A stretch of 64,000 nt of DNA. Source: Ctenosaura bakeri. Lineage: Eukaryota > Chordata > Lepidosauria > Squamata > Iguanidae. The stretch lies in NCBI GenBank assembly GCA_948474755.1, contig CAOLHI010000622.1, forward strand, positions 496,001 to 560,000, in the 5' to 3' direction. The position numbers and the translations under genes are program-made. Of this stretch, positions 22,901-36,200 are shown one piece after another. How positions within the stretch are numbered: the first letter of the stretch is position 1; each line of letters begins with the position of its first letter. The notes under the pieces are model-generated. The model did not search any database, was not told the DNA's origin, and saw nothing but the letters and a program-made list of their open reading frames with translations.

Positions 22901-25900
22901 AAGAAAGGAATTTTGGCAGACTCCCAGGTCAGCGTTGTGGTAAATCTGCTCTGGGTTTCAGTCTGAATTTTCAAAGGAGCTGCCCAAGGTACTGAACTGC
23001 ATCCCCAAAATACATTGGGTAACTGATTGAAAGTTCAGGCCAAACCCCACAATGGATTCACCGATCCACTGGCTGTGAACAAAGACTTAAAACCCAGGTT
23101 GGGACATCAAGTTTGGTATGTGGTCGAGAGAAAAAATTACAAAGTTGTTCTCAGTCAGGTTTTTTTGCGTCAATGTGAGAGCCCGTCCTAGGAGGGTTCA
23201 AACTGAAACCGAAAGCTAAAACTTCCAGAGGGGTAGCCATAGTTGCCCTACTAGCCAACAGCTTCAAAGGTAGTCCCATAAAAAGCAAAGTGATTCAGGG
23301 CAATTTTAAAGAAATTATTACTGACTATACCTTCTCCAGTTCAAAAACTTTATTAGAGGAAGATTGCTATGTGTATATAATCCTGACATTCAGATTTTGT
23401 TGATTTTTTTTAAAAGGAGGAAGTCAATACAGAGCTACAGATATATTTAAATACATCAGCCTGCTAGCAGTTTTTATTATCCTGCTTACCACCTGAAAAT
23501 GCCTGAGTTCAGAAGAAAAATCCCTAGAACTCTTGTCAAAGCTTAGAAAAACTGGCTCAAAAACACAACTGATCTCGTATTGCAAAAGATAAACCTTTGC
23601 AGATCGCTTTTATTTTTAGCTTGCAGAAGGCATTGAGTCCTGTGTCCACAAATTAAATTATGTGTATCCATTTGTGTCCCTTGAGTTTGAAAAAGCCAGG
23701 ACTAGGTGTCTGTTTGGATACAACTCTTACTCTAAAATTGCCTTGGATTGACTTATGACGCCATAAACTCTCAGAGCCAAATAATTTGGCGTGTGGTGGT
23801 GTGCAAGCACATGCGTTTCTTTCTTTTGTATTCCTGGTGTTGTTGGAAGCAAACTATGAGGGAAGGAAGGTGCAGGAGGTGTTGCCTTAAAGGCAAATTG
23901 GAAGCTTCTGACTGGTCATTGTGGAAGTGTGCTAGACAAATTGTGGGTAACAAGATAGACATAGTTGATCTAATCTAGCAAGATTTTCCAGTTGTTGTTA
24001 TTGTTCAAAAGCAGTGTTGAGTTCAAATCATGCAGTGTTAAGAGGGAGAATTTAGGTGGCTTGCTGTAAGCTGTATCCGCTAGAGAGGATGTAGGTGGGC
24101 CAGAAAGGCCTATGATAAGTAAGGTTCAGTAGGTGAACCGGGGCCGGCCCTACTGTTAGGCAGAGGGAGGCAGCTATTTTTTCCCAATATGGGACTCAAG
24201 GGAGAGCCAGCACTGCGTAGTGCTGTGAACATTAGATTACAACCCTGGGGACCAGGGTTTGATTCCCCACTTGGAGGTGGGACCCACTGGGTGACCTTGG
24301 GCATGTCACATACTCTCAGCCCCAGGAAAAAGACAACAGGATGGGTTCGCCTTAGGGTTGCCATAAGTTGGGAATGACTTGAAGGCACACCGCAACACCA
24401 CCACCAAGAACAGGATTCAAGGCAGCTTGCAATAGGTGAAACAAGATAGCTAAATGTTCACAGGATACCAAAAATCAAAAAGCAATTAACAGCAACAAAT
24501 AAAAGTCTAACTTGTTGTACAAGGCCTGTTTGTCCTAAAGAGGAAGAAAAGGATATTATCAGAACAAAAAGGGTTTTACCTGCTTGCAGAAGGATAGCAA
24601 GGATAGTGCCAGTCTGGCCTTTCTAGGAAGGGAGTTCCAGAGCCAGGGGGCAGCCACTGAGAAGGCCCCGTCTTGTGGTCCCACCGGATGTACCTGTGAG
24701 AGGGGTGGGAGAGAGGGAAGGGCCTCCTTAGGAGATCTCAAGATGTGGGCAGTTTCATATGAGAAAATGCACTCCTTCAAATAAGAATAGAGGCTGGTGG
24801 TCAGTGGTGGAGCTTGGAATGTGTGGAGGAAGGGCAGGAGGGGGCGGGGCTATGGTGCATGGGGGCGTGGCTGCGGTACATGTGGGCATGGCCAGGGCAT
24901 GCAGAGGTGTGACTACGAGCCGGGATGCCTCCAAAACATCGCCGCCCGAGGTGAAGCGCCCCGTCCACCGCCCTGTTTCTATGCCACTGCTGGTGGTGGG
25001 AGTGGGTGTTCCTCCTTATCCTCTTTGGACATCCCATTTGTCCAAGGAAGGCGCTGTGTGTGCTACACAGGTGCAGAATGAGGCTGGCAAAGGAGAGCTG
25101 CAGCATTCAGCTGTGCTCTGCAGTTAGTGTAGAAATCAAAGGGGCTGACAAGGAGAAAAGTCCTCTTCTTCCACCTGCAGTGTAGAAATGCAGCTCCAGA
25201 CTAATAAACTTTTTTGTGGGCTCATAACTTTGGTTGTTATTATTTACAAGGCTGCTTCAGATTTAGTGGTAAATCCTGGGCAAGAGAGCTCTTCCTTCTC
25301 CTTTTCTGTCATTCTACTCTGGATGATGGGGCCCAGATTGGTGCAAAACAGCAAAGGACAACGGTGTCATTGTGCGTAACTGCAAATGTCAGAAGCACAA
25401 AATCCTACACAATGCAACAAATATATGCCAAAGAAGGACCCGAATTTCTAAAATAGACACCTGAATTCCTGTTGGTGGCCCCAACCAGATCTGTTGAATC
25501 AATGGCTGAATGGTGAGCCAAAACTTATAGAAATCTCATTGATTTGATGGATCTATTCTAGTTGGGGCCACCAATAGGAATTCAGGCCAGTTTGTGCTCA
25601 GGGAACCAATATGTATATTTCATACTATAATTTAAAGTGCTCGCCTGTCAGTAATGCTACACAAATCTTATACTTGATGTGGCCAAACTTTAGACATGAT
25701 CCATCGGCTACATCAGCCCTCTCCTGAAGATACATTTTGGATTTCTCTATCCTCTGCTCTAGAGTGCACATTTGTGAACCAATTTTGATGAAATTCTGTA
25801 TTTACAATTATACTGATATCCCAAACACCTTTGTATAAGTTCAGGACATATCAGTGAACATTGAGAGTAAGCAAGCACACCGGCAGAGAGGCATTTCATT

Positions 25901-28900
25901 GCACAACACTGGCATTCAGCAGAAGAGTGGCGTTGCACAACCACTGTGTATCTACGGAAGGGTACATTGATGCTGCTCAAGCACAATATAAGATCTTTGA
26001 TTTTGTTTTAAATAGCAGGAAACGTATTCACTGAGTTAGAAATCTGTTGACTTCTCTGCCATTGTACAAAAAGCAGCGTCTCAGAAAACTTCAGATTCCA
26101 TAGAATTTGAATCAGCTCCCTGCTAGCTTCCAAAAACCATAAAGGAATGTGAACTTTTTTAGGATTTTTAGATCTCTTCATCAGGCAAGATGTAGCAAAA
26201 GGAAGTGTGGAGAGGGGAAGATTCGGTGTGCATTTTGCTTTTGCCTGAGCCTACTGAGAAGGGCCAGATTTCTTTCTCCTCCTCTCCCCTCTTCTCCTCC
26301 TGAGTTAACTTGAGCACAAACTACTTTTGCACTTTGAACTCGGTTTGTAGCTACTGAAATAAGCTGCGGGGAAAAAGAGTAAGTGAGGGGGAAGAGAGAG
26401 AAACTGGAGCATTTTAAATGCAGACAGAGAAGTGGGATAGCAAAGGATTAACTGGGACTGTCCTTGCTAAATCAGGACAATTGGAGTATATGACCAAGCT
26501 GTAATCCAAAAAGTTATTTTTGGAATTGATGGTCTAGTTGGGCCTTCGGCCTGATTCAACAAGGCAGGTTCTTAATCCGAAAACCCCAATGGGTGGCACT
26601 AGAGTGGTAAAGGAGAATCAAAGCAATTCCTTTTCTTTCCTGACCTGATTTTCCAGGTATGTCTCTCTCTCTCTCTCTCTGTGTATATACAGAAAAAACA
26701 CACTGTGTCCTGAGCGTTCCTCTTTGTGACAAAACCCATTGGGCAACTGAGAATGCCATAGGAAAGTATTTTGGTTTATGCCTTGCAGTGTTGTTGGTGG
26801 AGACAGAAAAGAATTTAGTTTTTTGCCTCCCTGCTCCTGCTATAGCACAGATGAATGATGATGGACAGGTGGTGCAGGTTATCCAAGGGATAATAACTTT
26901 CATTTGAATTAACCTGGGGCAGCCGCTAGAAGAGATGGGATGAGAGGGGAAATGGACCATTGGTCTGCTCTGGTCTGGCAGTAATGATAACGCTGTCACA
27001 GTCTATTTATTTATTTGTAAGCCATTGACTTCTCCCCACTCCTACCAAGGGGGCAGGCCTTTCAGTTCCCATTTCATATCTCAGAAACTCCTCCTCATTT
27101 CCCACTTCCCTCCTTTCTTTCTCTCCATCCTTCTCTCTCTCTGCTTCATCCCTAAACCAGGGTTGGGGAAAGTATGGTCTGCAAACTATATGTGGGTCCT
27201 GGAGATTTGAAGGAAAAACGTAATTTGTGTAGCAGGAATCTCAGCCAAGGACAGCAGAGATTTGTACTCTGCAACCCTAATATAAATAATTTTTTTTCCA
27301 TCAAAAATCCCACTAGCATTGAAAAAGACCCAAAGTGTTGGGTTGTTTTTTTTCACATTTGGGAAAGGATGAAAAATCTTGCAGAGGCTGGCGATACTTT
27401 ACTTATTTATATATTAGAATATTTGTATCCTGCTGTCGATCTAAAGATCTCAGGGTGGCATACAATGGAACTAAGCTGACTGATTTAAACAGTGCGTAAA
27501 AATAAAATGATTTTAAAGGCTAAAAACATGTTAAATAATTAAAACACAAATTTCGGCTGTTTTTAGCTGGTTAAGATATTTTGAATAACAATAATTAACT
27601 GATTTAAATATTTTACATGAGATGTAGTAAATGTCCCCTTTCTCTTTGAGATTAACAACAGATTGTGAATATTCTTTACCTCCATAGGTAGCGGCTTTTG
27701 GGGGAAGTGCAGCCTCCGCCAATTTTCACCGGGGACTGATCCAGGCTAAATCTTTCCTGGCTGACAAACCTGCTTTTTGTCTTTCTCAGAGGATGGAAGC
27801 TCTGAGCAGGGCTTTGAAGGATGGGAGGGGAAATTGACTTTGAATGCAAAGCGTCCCTGTCCTATTATGCCCCTGGATCATCCTCCACACTAAACAGACC
27901 AGCTCCTTGGTGAGATCTCCAGTTCTCAGAGCAGAGCGAATTGCTTTGACTGTTGGGCAGAGATTCACCGAAAGGTACCTGGTTTATAAATAATGCATTT
28001 CCTTTGTCTTGTAGGAATTCTGGAGGCAGAGGTGCAATCAGATCAGCAGCCAACGGCTTACATAGCAAATCTAATAGGTTTGTAAATTACATTTTGTGTC
28101 CATTTTTTTTTTTTTGGTGACTTTAAGACGACTGTTAATCTGCTTCATCTTCTTTCTCTCTCTCAGTCTATTTTGTGGGATGATATTCTTTCCACCTGCC
28201 TCACAGATCTGTTTTTCTTTCCAATTAGGATTTTTTTCCCTCCCTGACACACATACATGCATGTTCCCTCTTCTTCTTAAATGGTGATGCCTTTTTGAGA
28301 ATGACAGACAAAGCTGCTTAATCAGGCAGAAGGATGCCTCGGTTGAGGATATCAAAAGCCACTGAGAGGGCCAGCAGAACCAACAGATATGCATGCCTCG
28401 GTTTTCTGCACAGATTATTCATCAGGATGGCCAAAGTATCTGTCATGCATTGAATAACCCACACTCCACAAACCTCACTCTGAGGCTGACAGCAGTATTT
28501 ATTTGTAGAAAATGCAGGCAACACAGCACACTTCTTTCCAGGTTGCAGAGACTAAAGCAGACATGGAACTCACACTTTTCATATAGCCATTTCCAAAATT
28601 TAAGCATGCAAAGCTGTGATTGGAAAGCGTCATAAATCTAGCATCACACCACTTCTCGGGCACTTCCCAACCCAGTGTGTGGCTCCCACTTTTCATCCTT
28701 GACCCAAACACATATTTTCTGCCTCTTATCTTAGAGACTCCAGGTTCTCGAAACACAAACCTTTACTCTTCCACTTTCACCAGGCTCTGATCTTCCCCCC
28801 TTTCATCAGATACATTGCAGCAATAGGCAATCAATCAATTAACCAGTTGATACTTTGTAATGATACAAGCAGGCTCCAAACAGATACATTAGTGCAATCA

Positions 28901-31900
28901 TCAATTATCATTGGATACTTTGTAGCATTACAGTAAGTTTAATGGAGTTCTACGTAGACTACAATACACTGTCTTAATATGCATCCAGCGGACCAGCATA
29001 TCACTGGGTCTATGCATCTTGACAGAATCTCAACCAGCAACCAAAGCATCACAGAATTTTGCAGCAGGAAAGGAGTTATCTGAATCTGAACCCCAATCTG
29101 GGATGGATCTAAGAAGTAATGGAGGTGGATGGCCCCAGTATCAACGAGGTGGGGAATCTGCTCTGGATATCAGTCTCAGTTTTAAAGGGTGCATCCAAGG
29201 AGATGAACTTATTGAGAGGCAGTGTTTAGCACCTTGGACAGTTCCTCTTAAATTCAGACTAAACTGCCAAGGGGGTTCATCACCCTCCCAACATTGTAAC
29301 CCGAACCCAACACCTGCCTGGACTGGTTTTGTAAAAACTTGCCTGTCTCAAAAGCTTGCACAGTTTCAGGCCCAGCTAATCAAAGTATTACAACATAGAG
29401 ACTCTTGTATTTTTTGTAACATTAATACAGTTCTCTCTGCTTTTTTCTTATGCTAATAATGCCTACTTTGTCTCCGTCTCTCCCCGCACCCCGTTTTTCT
29501 CCCCTTTCCTGACCAGGGCTGAAGTGATCATAAATGGCTCCTCATCTCCACTTGTTCTTGACAGAAGTGGTGAAAATATTAAGCACCAAGACAGGCCAAC
29601 CCCATCCAAATGGAGGCATAACCAGACACTTGCTTTGAAGATAAGGTACTGAGAAATTACCTACAACAGGGGTGGGCAACCTTTGGAGTCTTGATGCTGG
29701 GTGGAGGCCACATGCAAGAACACACATGCATAGGCATGGACACACACTCTTAACAGATCTGATGCATAATGGGGAAAGCAATCTACAGGAAGGCTCCTGA
29801 GAGAGGGTATGGACCATTTTTTCTTTCCACCTGTTCCACCCTCTCCTGTCCTGCAGTAGTCGCTACATGCCTAGAAGACATGAATTCAAAACCAGACAGA
29901 ACAATCAGATCCTCACCCTACCAACATGGTAGCCAGAACTCAACAATTGCCTGGCACACACTGAACCTTGAAAACTCCCTTTGCAACTGCAATGATGTAG
30001 AGAAGCCATCTTAGACCAAGAGTGGACAACCACAGCAGGTCCAGGAACCAATATTCTGTCCCTGGGATTATCCAGTCCAGTGTAAACAATAGAGAAGTTG
30101 ACAGAACAATGTTTTGATGCCTGACAAATAGTTTGCTAACATCATACGGAGCTTGCTTCAGGGGGCAGTAAAGTTGGGCATTTAGCAAGGTTCCCAAGAC
30201 CAGCAAAAAGCCAACTGCAATAATGGTGCCACCGCCTCTAGTTTGCACAGAGTGTCCAAGAAGAACAGACATAGCTTGAAGAGCAGAACTTGACAATGAT
30301 ATTTCTCCATCAATGCAAGAAACTTCTGGGAGTTGTAGTCCAAAAGATTTCTTTTTCAAGCTTTGCATGTCTTGACCCAAGCAGGTTAGGCACCTCAGCT
30401 CTAGTTAGCTTGCTATTGTTGCTGTGTGACTTCTGTCGTTTCTAACCTGTGGTGACCTTAAGAGGAAGCTATCATGAGTTTTCTTGGCAAGAGGTTTTCA
30501 GAGGAGGTTTGCTATTGCCTTTCTCTGAGGCTGAGAGAGTGTGACTTGCCCAAGGACACCCAGTAGGTTTCCATGGATGAGCAAGGACTCAAACTCTGGT
30601 TGTCAGAGTCATAATCAAGTGCTCGAACCACTACATCATTCTGGCTCTATGTGGTTAAAGCCTTTGTATTTGTATTTTTAGCTGTGCATGATATCAACGG
30701 TAAAGGAAAAACCTGATGTCCAATAATTGCACCCTTCACAAAATTTTCCAAATGCACATTCCATTACAATCCATCTCTATCAATAGCATTGACACACCAC
30801 ATCTATTTCATTGTGTGTATACACCCCACACAGTTACATACCGTCCAGCTGTCTGGGAAATCATAACAATTAATGCTCTATTATTTCACTTTTCCATTTG
30901 CTTTTAATTTTTCTCTTTCTTTCTCCCATTCCCCCTTCTATCCTCAGCTTCCTTTGTTGCAAACAGAACTCAGTGTGCAAGTGTACTTTGCACTCAATTA
31001 ACTCAGCTTGGGGGAAAGAAGAGGAGGGGTAGAATCTTGCCCTTCCCATTAGATTCAGGCAAAAGCATACTGCTGCAGTCTCCTAGCTTGTTTGTTCTTC
31101 CTCATTAATAACTTCTGTCATCTTGACCACATCTCAATATTGCTTGGGCACACATGTCCCAATTTACAACTGTGAAATTTTGGAGAGTACACTGGTATAC
31201 CTGTGCAACAGTTCTTGTGTGCTTGGCTCTCTTTGCTGACTTCGTCACAGGTGAATTTATCCCTTTCTTTTCTTCTTCTTTTTAAGAAAACACATCTTGA
31301 AGTTTCTGGATGCTGAGAAGGATATCTCCGTGCTCAAGGGCACTCTCAAACCCGGGGATATCATCCACTATGTATTTGACAGGGACAGCACAATGAATGT
31401 TTCCCAAAACCTCTATGCCCTCTTGCCCAGGACCTCACCCTTGAAAGGCAAACACTTTCGGACCTGCGCCATTGTGGGAAATTCGGGTATCCTGCTGAAC
31501 AGTGGTTGCGGAAAGGAAATTGATGCTCACAACTTTGTGATAAGGTAAGAGCGACTGCATGGAGCCGACTCAGCCAAGGTCCTGTCCAGATGGTGCTTTG
31601 AAAACTCAGTTTTCTCAAGGAATCCCTTTTTCTTTAAAACCATACAGGACAAAACCTCGAGTCTGGGATTCTTTAGTTTTGAATCTTTGAACAGAAGTTG
31701 GGTTGGCATCTTTCAGGAGTGGTTTAGTTGTATATTCATGCATGGCAGAGGAATCGAACGAGGTGAGAACATTCTTCCACCAAGATCCACCAGAGTTCTC
31801 CGGAGGTCTCAGCAAATGATCTTGTCAGCCTGTATCTGGCTGTGGGGCTCAGCCTTCTTTGTTCCCCTCCATTGTCCTCCAACCACAGAATGGTCTTTGG

Positions 31901-33173
31901 AGGTTGCTAGCACAGAGACATGGGCCTTTCTGCACTACACTGTTATAGTACTATTATTCCACTTTCAACTTCCTGTGCAATTCTGGGTTTTGTAGTTTAC
32001 TGAGACCAAAGAGCTCTCTGGCTAAGAATTCAAGACGGCCCTCCCTAAACTGCAAGTCCTAGGATTCCATAGAATGTTTAAAGTGGAATAATAGCACTAT
32101 AACAGTGTAGTGTAGAAAGGCTGGGAGGGGATGCTTACCGGGGGGCGGGGAGAGAATACGAACCTTTGCAATGACCCCCAAAATACATACACAAGCGTAA
32201 AGTAGAATTGTACTTAATGTATGCCACTAACAGAATGCTGGTCCTGATGTTTTTGAAAGTGATTCACTGGTGTTACTCATTATTACATCCATTGCTTGCT
32301 GCTTTTCCATTGTTTTCTGTTGTGTTTCAAAGAAAAACTAGGATTACTAAGTGGAATTTTGGCTGGAAAAAGGAAAATTGACACTCCTGGAGTGGTGGCT
32401 ATCCTGATTTTAATGTACTTCAACCACTCAAAATGATTTTAGTGAAGTCAGAAGTGAACTTCAAGTTCCATGGGGGAGTCCAGGGCGGAAAATTGGGTCC
32501 TGCATCCCCAGAGTTTAGCATAACATGCGCGCACACATGCACACACACACACACTGTCCATCTGCCAAAATGAATTCATCTTCCTGAGACTCCTGCTCTA
32601 CAGCTTGCACCCTAAATTAAATAATGGGAGAGAAGGGCTGCACTCATTTCCCTTCCTTTATTGTTAACTCTGCATAATCGGGCAGAGAGGCTGCTTGTAA
32701 AAGAGGCGAGGTTTGGAGTTGAATGAGCGAACACAAAAAGAAAGGGTGCTTGGTGATGCAAGGCCCCATGAGACTCCCAGACTTGGCAGAACCGGGGGAG
32801 GAGATGGGAGGCATGTCCTCAGAGAACCCCAGCAAAAGGCCACCAAGAACAGTGCATCAGAAGCAGGATGAGGAGGCCTAGTATGGATCTCATCTTTTCC
32901 TCGTGGACCCTGTATGTTTCACACGAGTGGTTCCTAACCTGGGGTTCACGGACCCCTGGGAGGCCATGATGGGGTCTGCAAAGGTTTGAAGAAATGTTAT
33001 GAGCTTTTACTGTTGAAGGAAGGAAGGAGAGGCTGCTTGTAAAAGAGGCGAGGTTTGGAGTTGAATGAGCGAACACAAAAGGGAAGGAAGGAAGGAAGGA
33101 AGGAAGGAAGGAAGGAAGGAAGGAAGGGAAAGGGAAAGGGGGAAGGAAGGATGGGAGAGAGAAAGAAGGAAGA

Positions 33174-33224
<51 letters not shown>

Positions 33225-36200
33225 AAGAGGTCATACACTGACCTCCAAGTCTTTTGCCAGTGGCAGACATCATTTGTACAAAGTTTCCTTGCAATATCTC
33301 AAACCTTTCAAAAGTTATGAAACTTATAGCAAAAAATGTACTCAGTACTTGCTCCTTTTGCATGCAATGAGAATATGAAAGTGAATGATGCTGAAAAAAG
33401 CACAAAACATTTCTTGCCACCACCTAAACAGTGGAATAAGAGCACTATAGCAGTGTAATGCGGAAAGGGCCTATGTCCAACAGTGAAACCAACAAAAAAG
33501 GTTACTTCTCCAAGTTCTGCACACAAACACATGCTGTCCTTTTTTATTGTTTATGATTTATTATTAAATAATTTAATATTCTGCCAGTTTCCTCAAATGT
33601 ATACTCCTGGCCTTTCCATTTCCAGATGCAATCTAGCCCCGGTCCAGGAATACACCCAGGATGTTGGTACGAAGACGGACCTGGTAACAATGAACCCGTC
33701 AGTCATCCAACGAGCCTTCGAGGACCTGGTGAATGACACCTGGCGGGAGAAGCTGCTCCAGCGCTTACACAGCCTCAATGGGAGCATCCTTTGGATCCCG
33801 GCCTTCATGGCCAAAGGGGGCAAGGAGCGTGTGGAGTGGGTCAATGAGCTCATCCTCAAGAATCACATCAATGTCCGCACCGCCTACCCCTCCCTGCGCC
33901 TCTTGCATGCCGTCCGGGGGTAAGTGGCTCTAGGATGGAGTGAGAGCTGAGACCAAAACCCTTTCCCTTCCCCATCTTCATATATAGGTAGGTATGTGTG
34001 TATGCCAACAAAACATGCAAAGATTTGGCTCATAGATCATTATTGAATCTGAAATTTCAAATTTGGAAAAGTCTGTAATTAATCTTTGCACCCAATGAGA
34101 TGAAATGTGGAAGGAAGACTTTATATGGCTGGATTCGTGCTGGTGTTTTATATTCATCTGACTTCCTTCCCACAATGGTAGCATTTTTTTGTCCATGGCA
34201 TAACACCTGTATTCAGTTTCCTGCTGTGCAAGAGGAGTCCTGGAAGTATACCAGTGGCACATACCTTTCTTGAATGGCACGTAACTATTTATTGTTTGCC
34301 TTCAGTGTGATAGAGCCAGCATGGTGTAGTGGTTTGAACATTGCACTACAGCTCTGGACAGTGGAAACCTCACTGGGTGACCCTGGGCAAAGTCACACTC
34401 TCTCAGCCTCAGAGGAAGGAAAAAGCAAACCCCCTCTGAACAAATCTTGCCAAGAAAACCCTGTGACTGGGGTCACCTTAGGGTTTCCATAAGTTGGAAA
34501 CAATTTGAAGGTATACAATGACAACAGTAACAACTTCAATGTAGCATTTGATTCGCCCCTGTGCTTTCCCCCACTGCAGAAGGGAGCAATAAGCAGGCAC
34601 CCTAGCAGATACACAATCAGTGTGTACACAATACAGGTATACAGCAAAAAAGTGATGTCCCTCTGCCATTTTCTTTTTCTCCTTTCTCCATTGCAACTGG
34701 ATTTAGCTTTTCACTACTACCATTGTCTTTGCTTTCACTTCCGCTGGCATAGTTAAATTACAGGTGGAGCCAATAGGAAGTTGGGCAGAGATTCAGCATT
34801 TCTCCTGTGTATGGTTTGAATCCAGCAGATGCAACCCCCCAAAAAATGATGGAAATGTTATTTCAGCAGCTTAGGAAGGTCTTGCCAGAGTGACTTACTC
34901 TAAAGGGGTACGTGGTGGCAGGTATCCCCTCACTTTGTTGTAGCTTCCCAACTCCAGGCAAATTGTACACGAAAGAGCAGTGCTGAGTGGTGTTTGCCAG
35001 TTGTGTGTGTGGGGGGGAGTGGTGGAAATAATTACACCCTTCATCCAGTCTTCCTTGCCTTCTAATTAAAAACCTGGACTCTCGTGCAGTAATGGTTTCA
35101 CTGTTGATGCAGCGTCCCATGTGCACTCAACACAACCTCATTTGGGTCTGCAAAATTAATTAGTTTTCATTACAGTCTCCAGCTGTTTTGCAAAACAGGG
35201 AAAGGGCTGCACTGGTGTGGACAATGCGGCAACAGACGTGAGCGAGGGGAGGGAAGAGAGATAACACAATAATTTGCAGAAAGGACTTTTTTTTCACTCT
35301 CCTGGTGTGGTTGCAGTTTGTGACGAAAATGTCTTGCCCATGGAGGCAAACACAAGAGATCCTAGGGGTGTCCCTTTCACATTGGCACAGAAGGTGTTTG
35401 GGCAATCATTTCATCCTTCTGCCCACTTCATGTTTGTCATCACGACTGAACTCCTGTCAGCATCCTTTGGGTACCAACACAACATTGTATGGGGTTTAAA
35501 ATAGGACATGGAAAAGAGTACCTGTACCCAAGCATTAACCCATGTTCTCTTTTACAATGAGATGTCTGCAAACATATGTGCCTCAGCACCAAAGCAATCA
35601 GATGAAGCATGTTTACCTTACTCCCTCTCTCTCTCTTTCTCCTCTCATCTCCCTCCCTCCTTCTCTCCCTTGTGTGTGTTTGTGTGTATGTGCCTCTTCA
35701 CACTTCAAGTCCCCTTAAAGGAGTGACTTGAATACTCAGAGGTGATTTCCTCTGAAATAAACCCAGAGTACCTGGTATTCCTTGACACTCATAAAAAACA
35801 CGTGAAATGCAAGATACTCAGGTGATGACAATCACATGCTATGACAAACAGACATCTTTTGCTACTCGGGGGAGCACCTCTACCAAAAAGCTGTGTTGTC
35901 TAGGCTGACTCTTGGATGCCCAGTCATGAAAGGCCCTTTGGCACAGCGCTATCAATGTTCGCTCTTACCTTAGCAGAAACTGGGTGTGCAAATCACAAAT
36001 TCTCACCTGCTATCCCTAATTTTTATTTCAACAGATGATTCCTCCAAGTTCTGGTAGAGGAGTACTCATGCTTTTTTAAAATTCTGTTCTCTTCTAGATA
36101 CTGGCTAACGAACAAAGTGTACATAAAACGCCCCACCACCGGTCTGCTCATGTACACCCTGGCAACTCGCTTCTGCAACAAGATCTACCTATATGGTTTT

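Larger units (their letters stand above)
20934..28014 (+). other. ST8SIA2 intron 1 (with no other gene)
   Basis: About 8 kb from the exon 1 donor. 20934-21330 is C-rich CpG island DNA. 21360-22110 is very G-rich, with many runs of four to nine Gs on the + strand. 22915-23078, 24203-24407, 24530-24785 and 25460-25586 are transposon relics. The rest shows no recognisable gene. Confidence 0.7.
31545..33625 (+). other. ST8SIA2 intron 4
   Basis: Contains a family 1 MITE, a 54-bp duplicated segment, a GGAA/GCAA microsatellite block and a MITE arm remnant (33430-33475). No other gene is seen. Confidence 0.65.

Noticed and set aside
26556..26999. 147-residue open frame on the - strand
   Set aside because: Spans a (CT)n tract in intron 1, shows no domain and is antisense to nothing known.
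32819..33423. Leu/Ala/Cys- and Phe/Pro/Ser-rich open frames on the - strand
   Set aside because: Produced by the GGAA/GCAA microsatellite.
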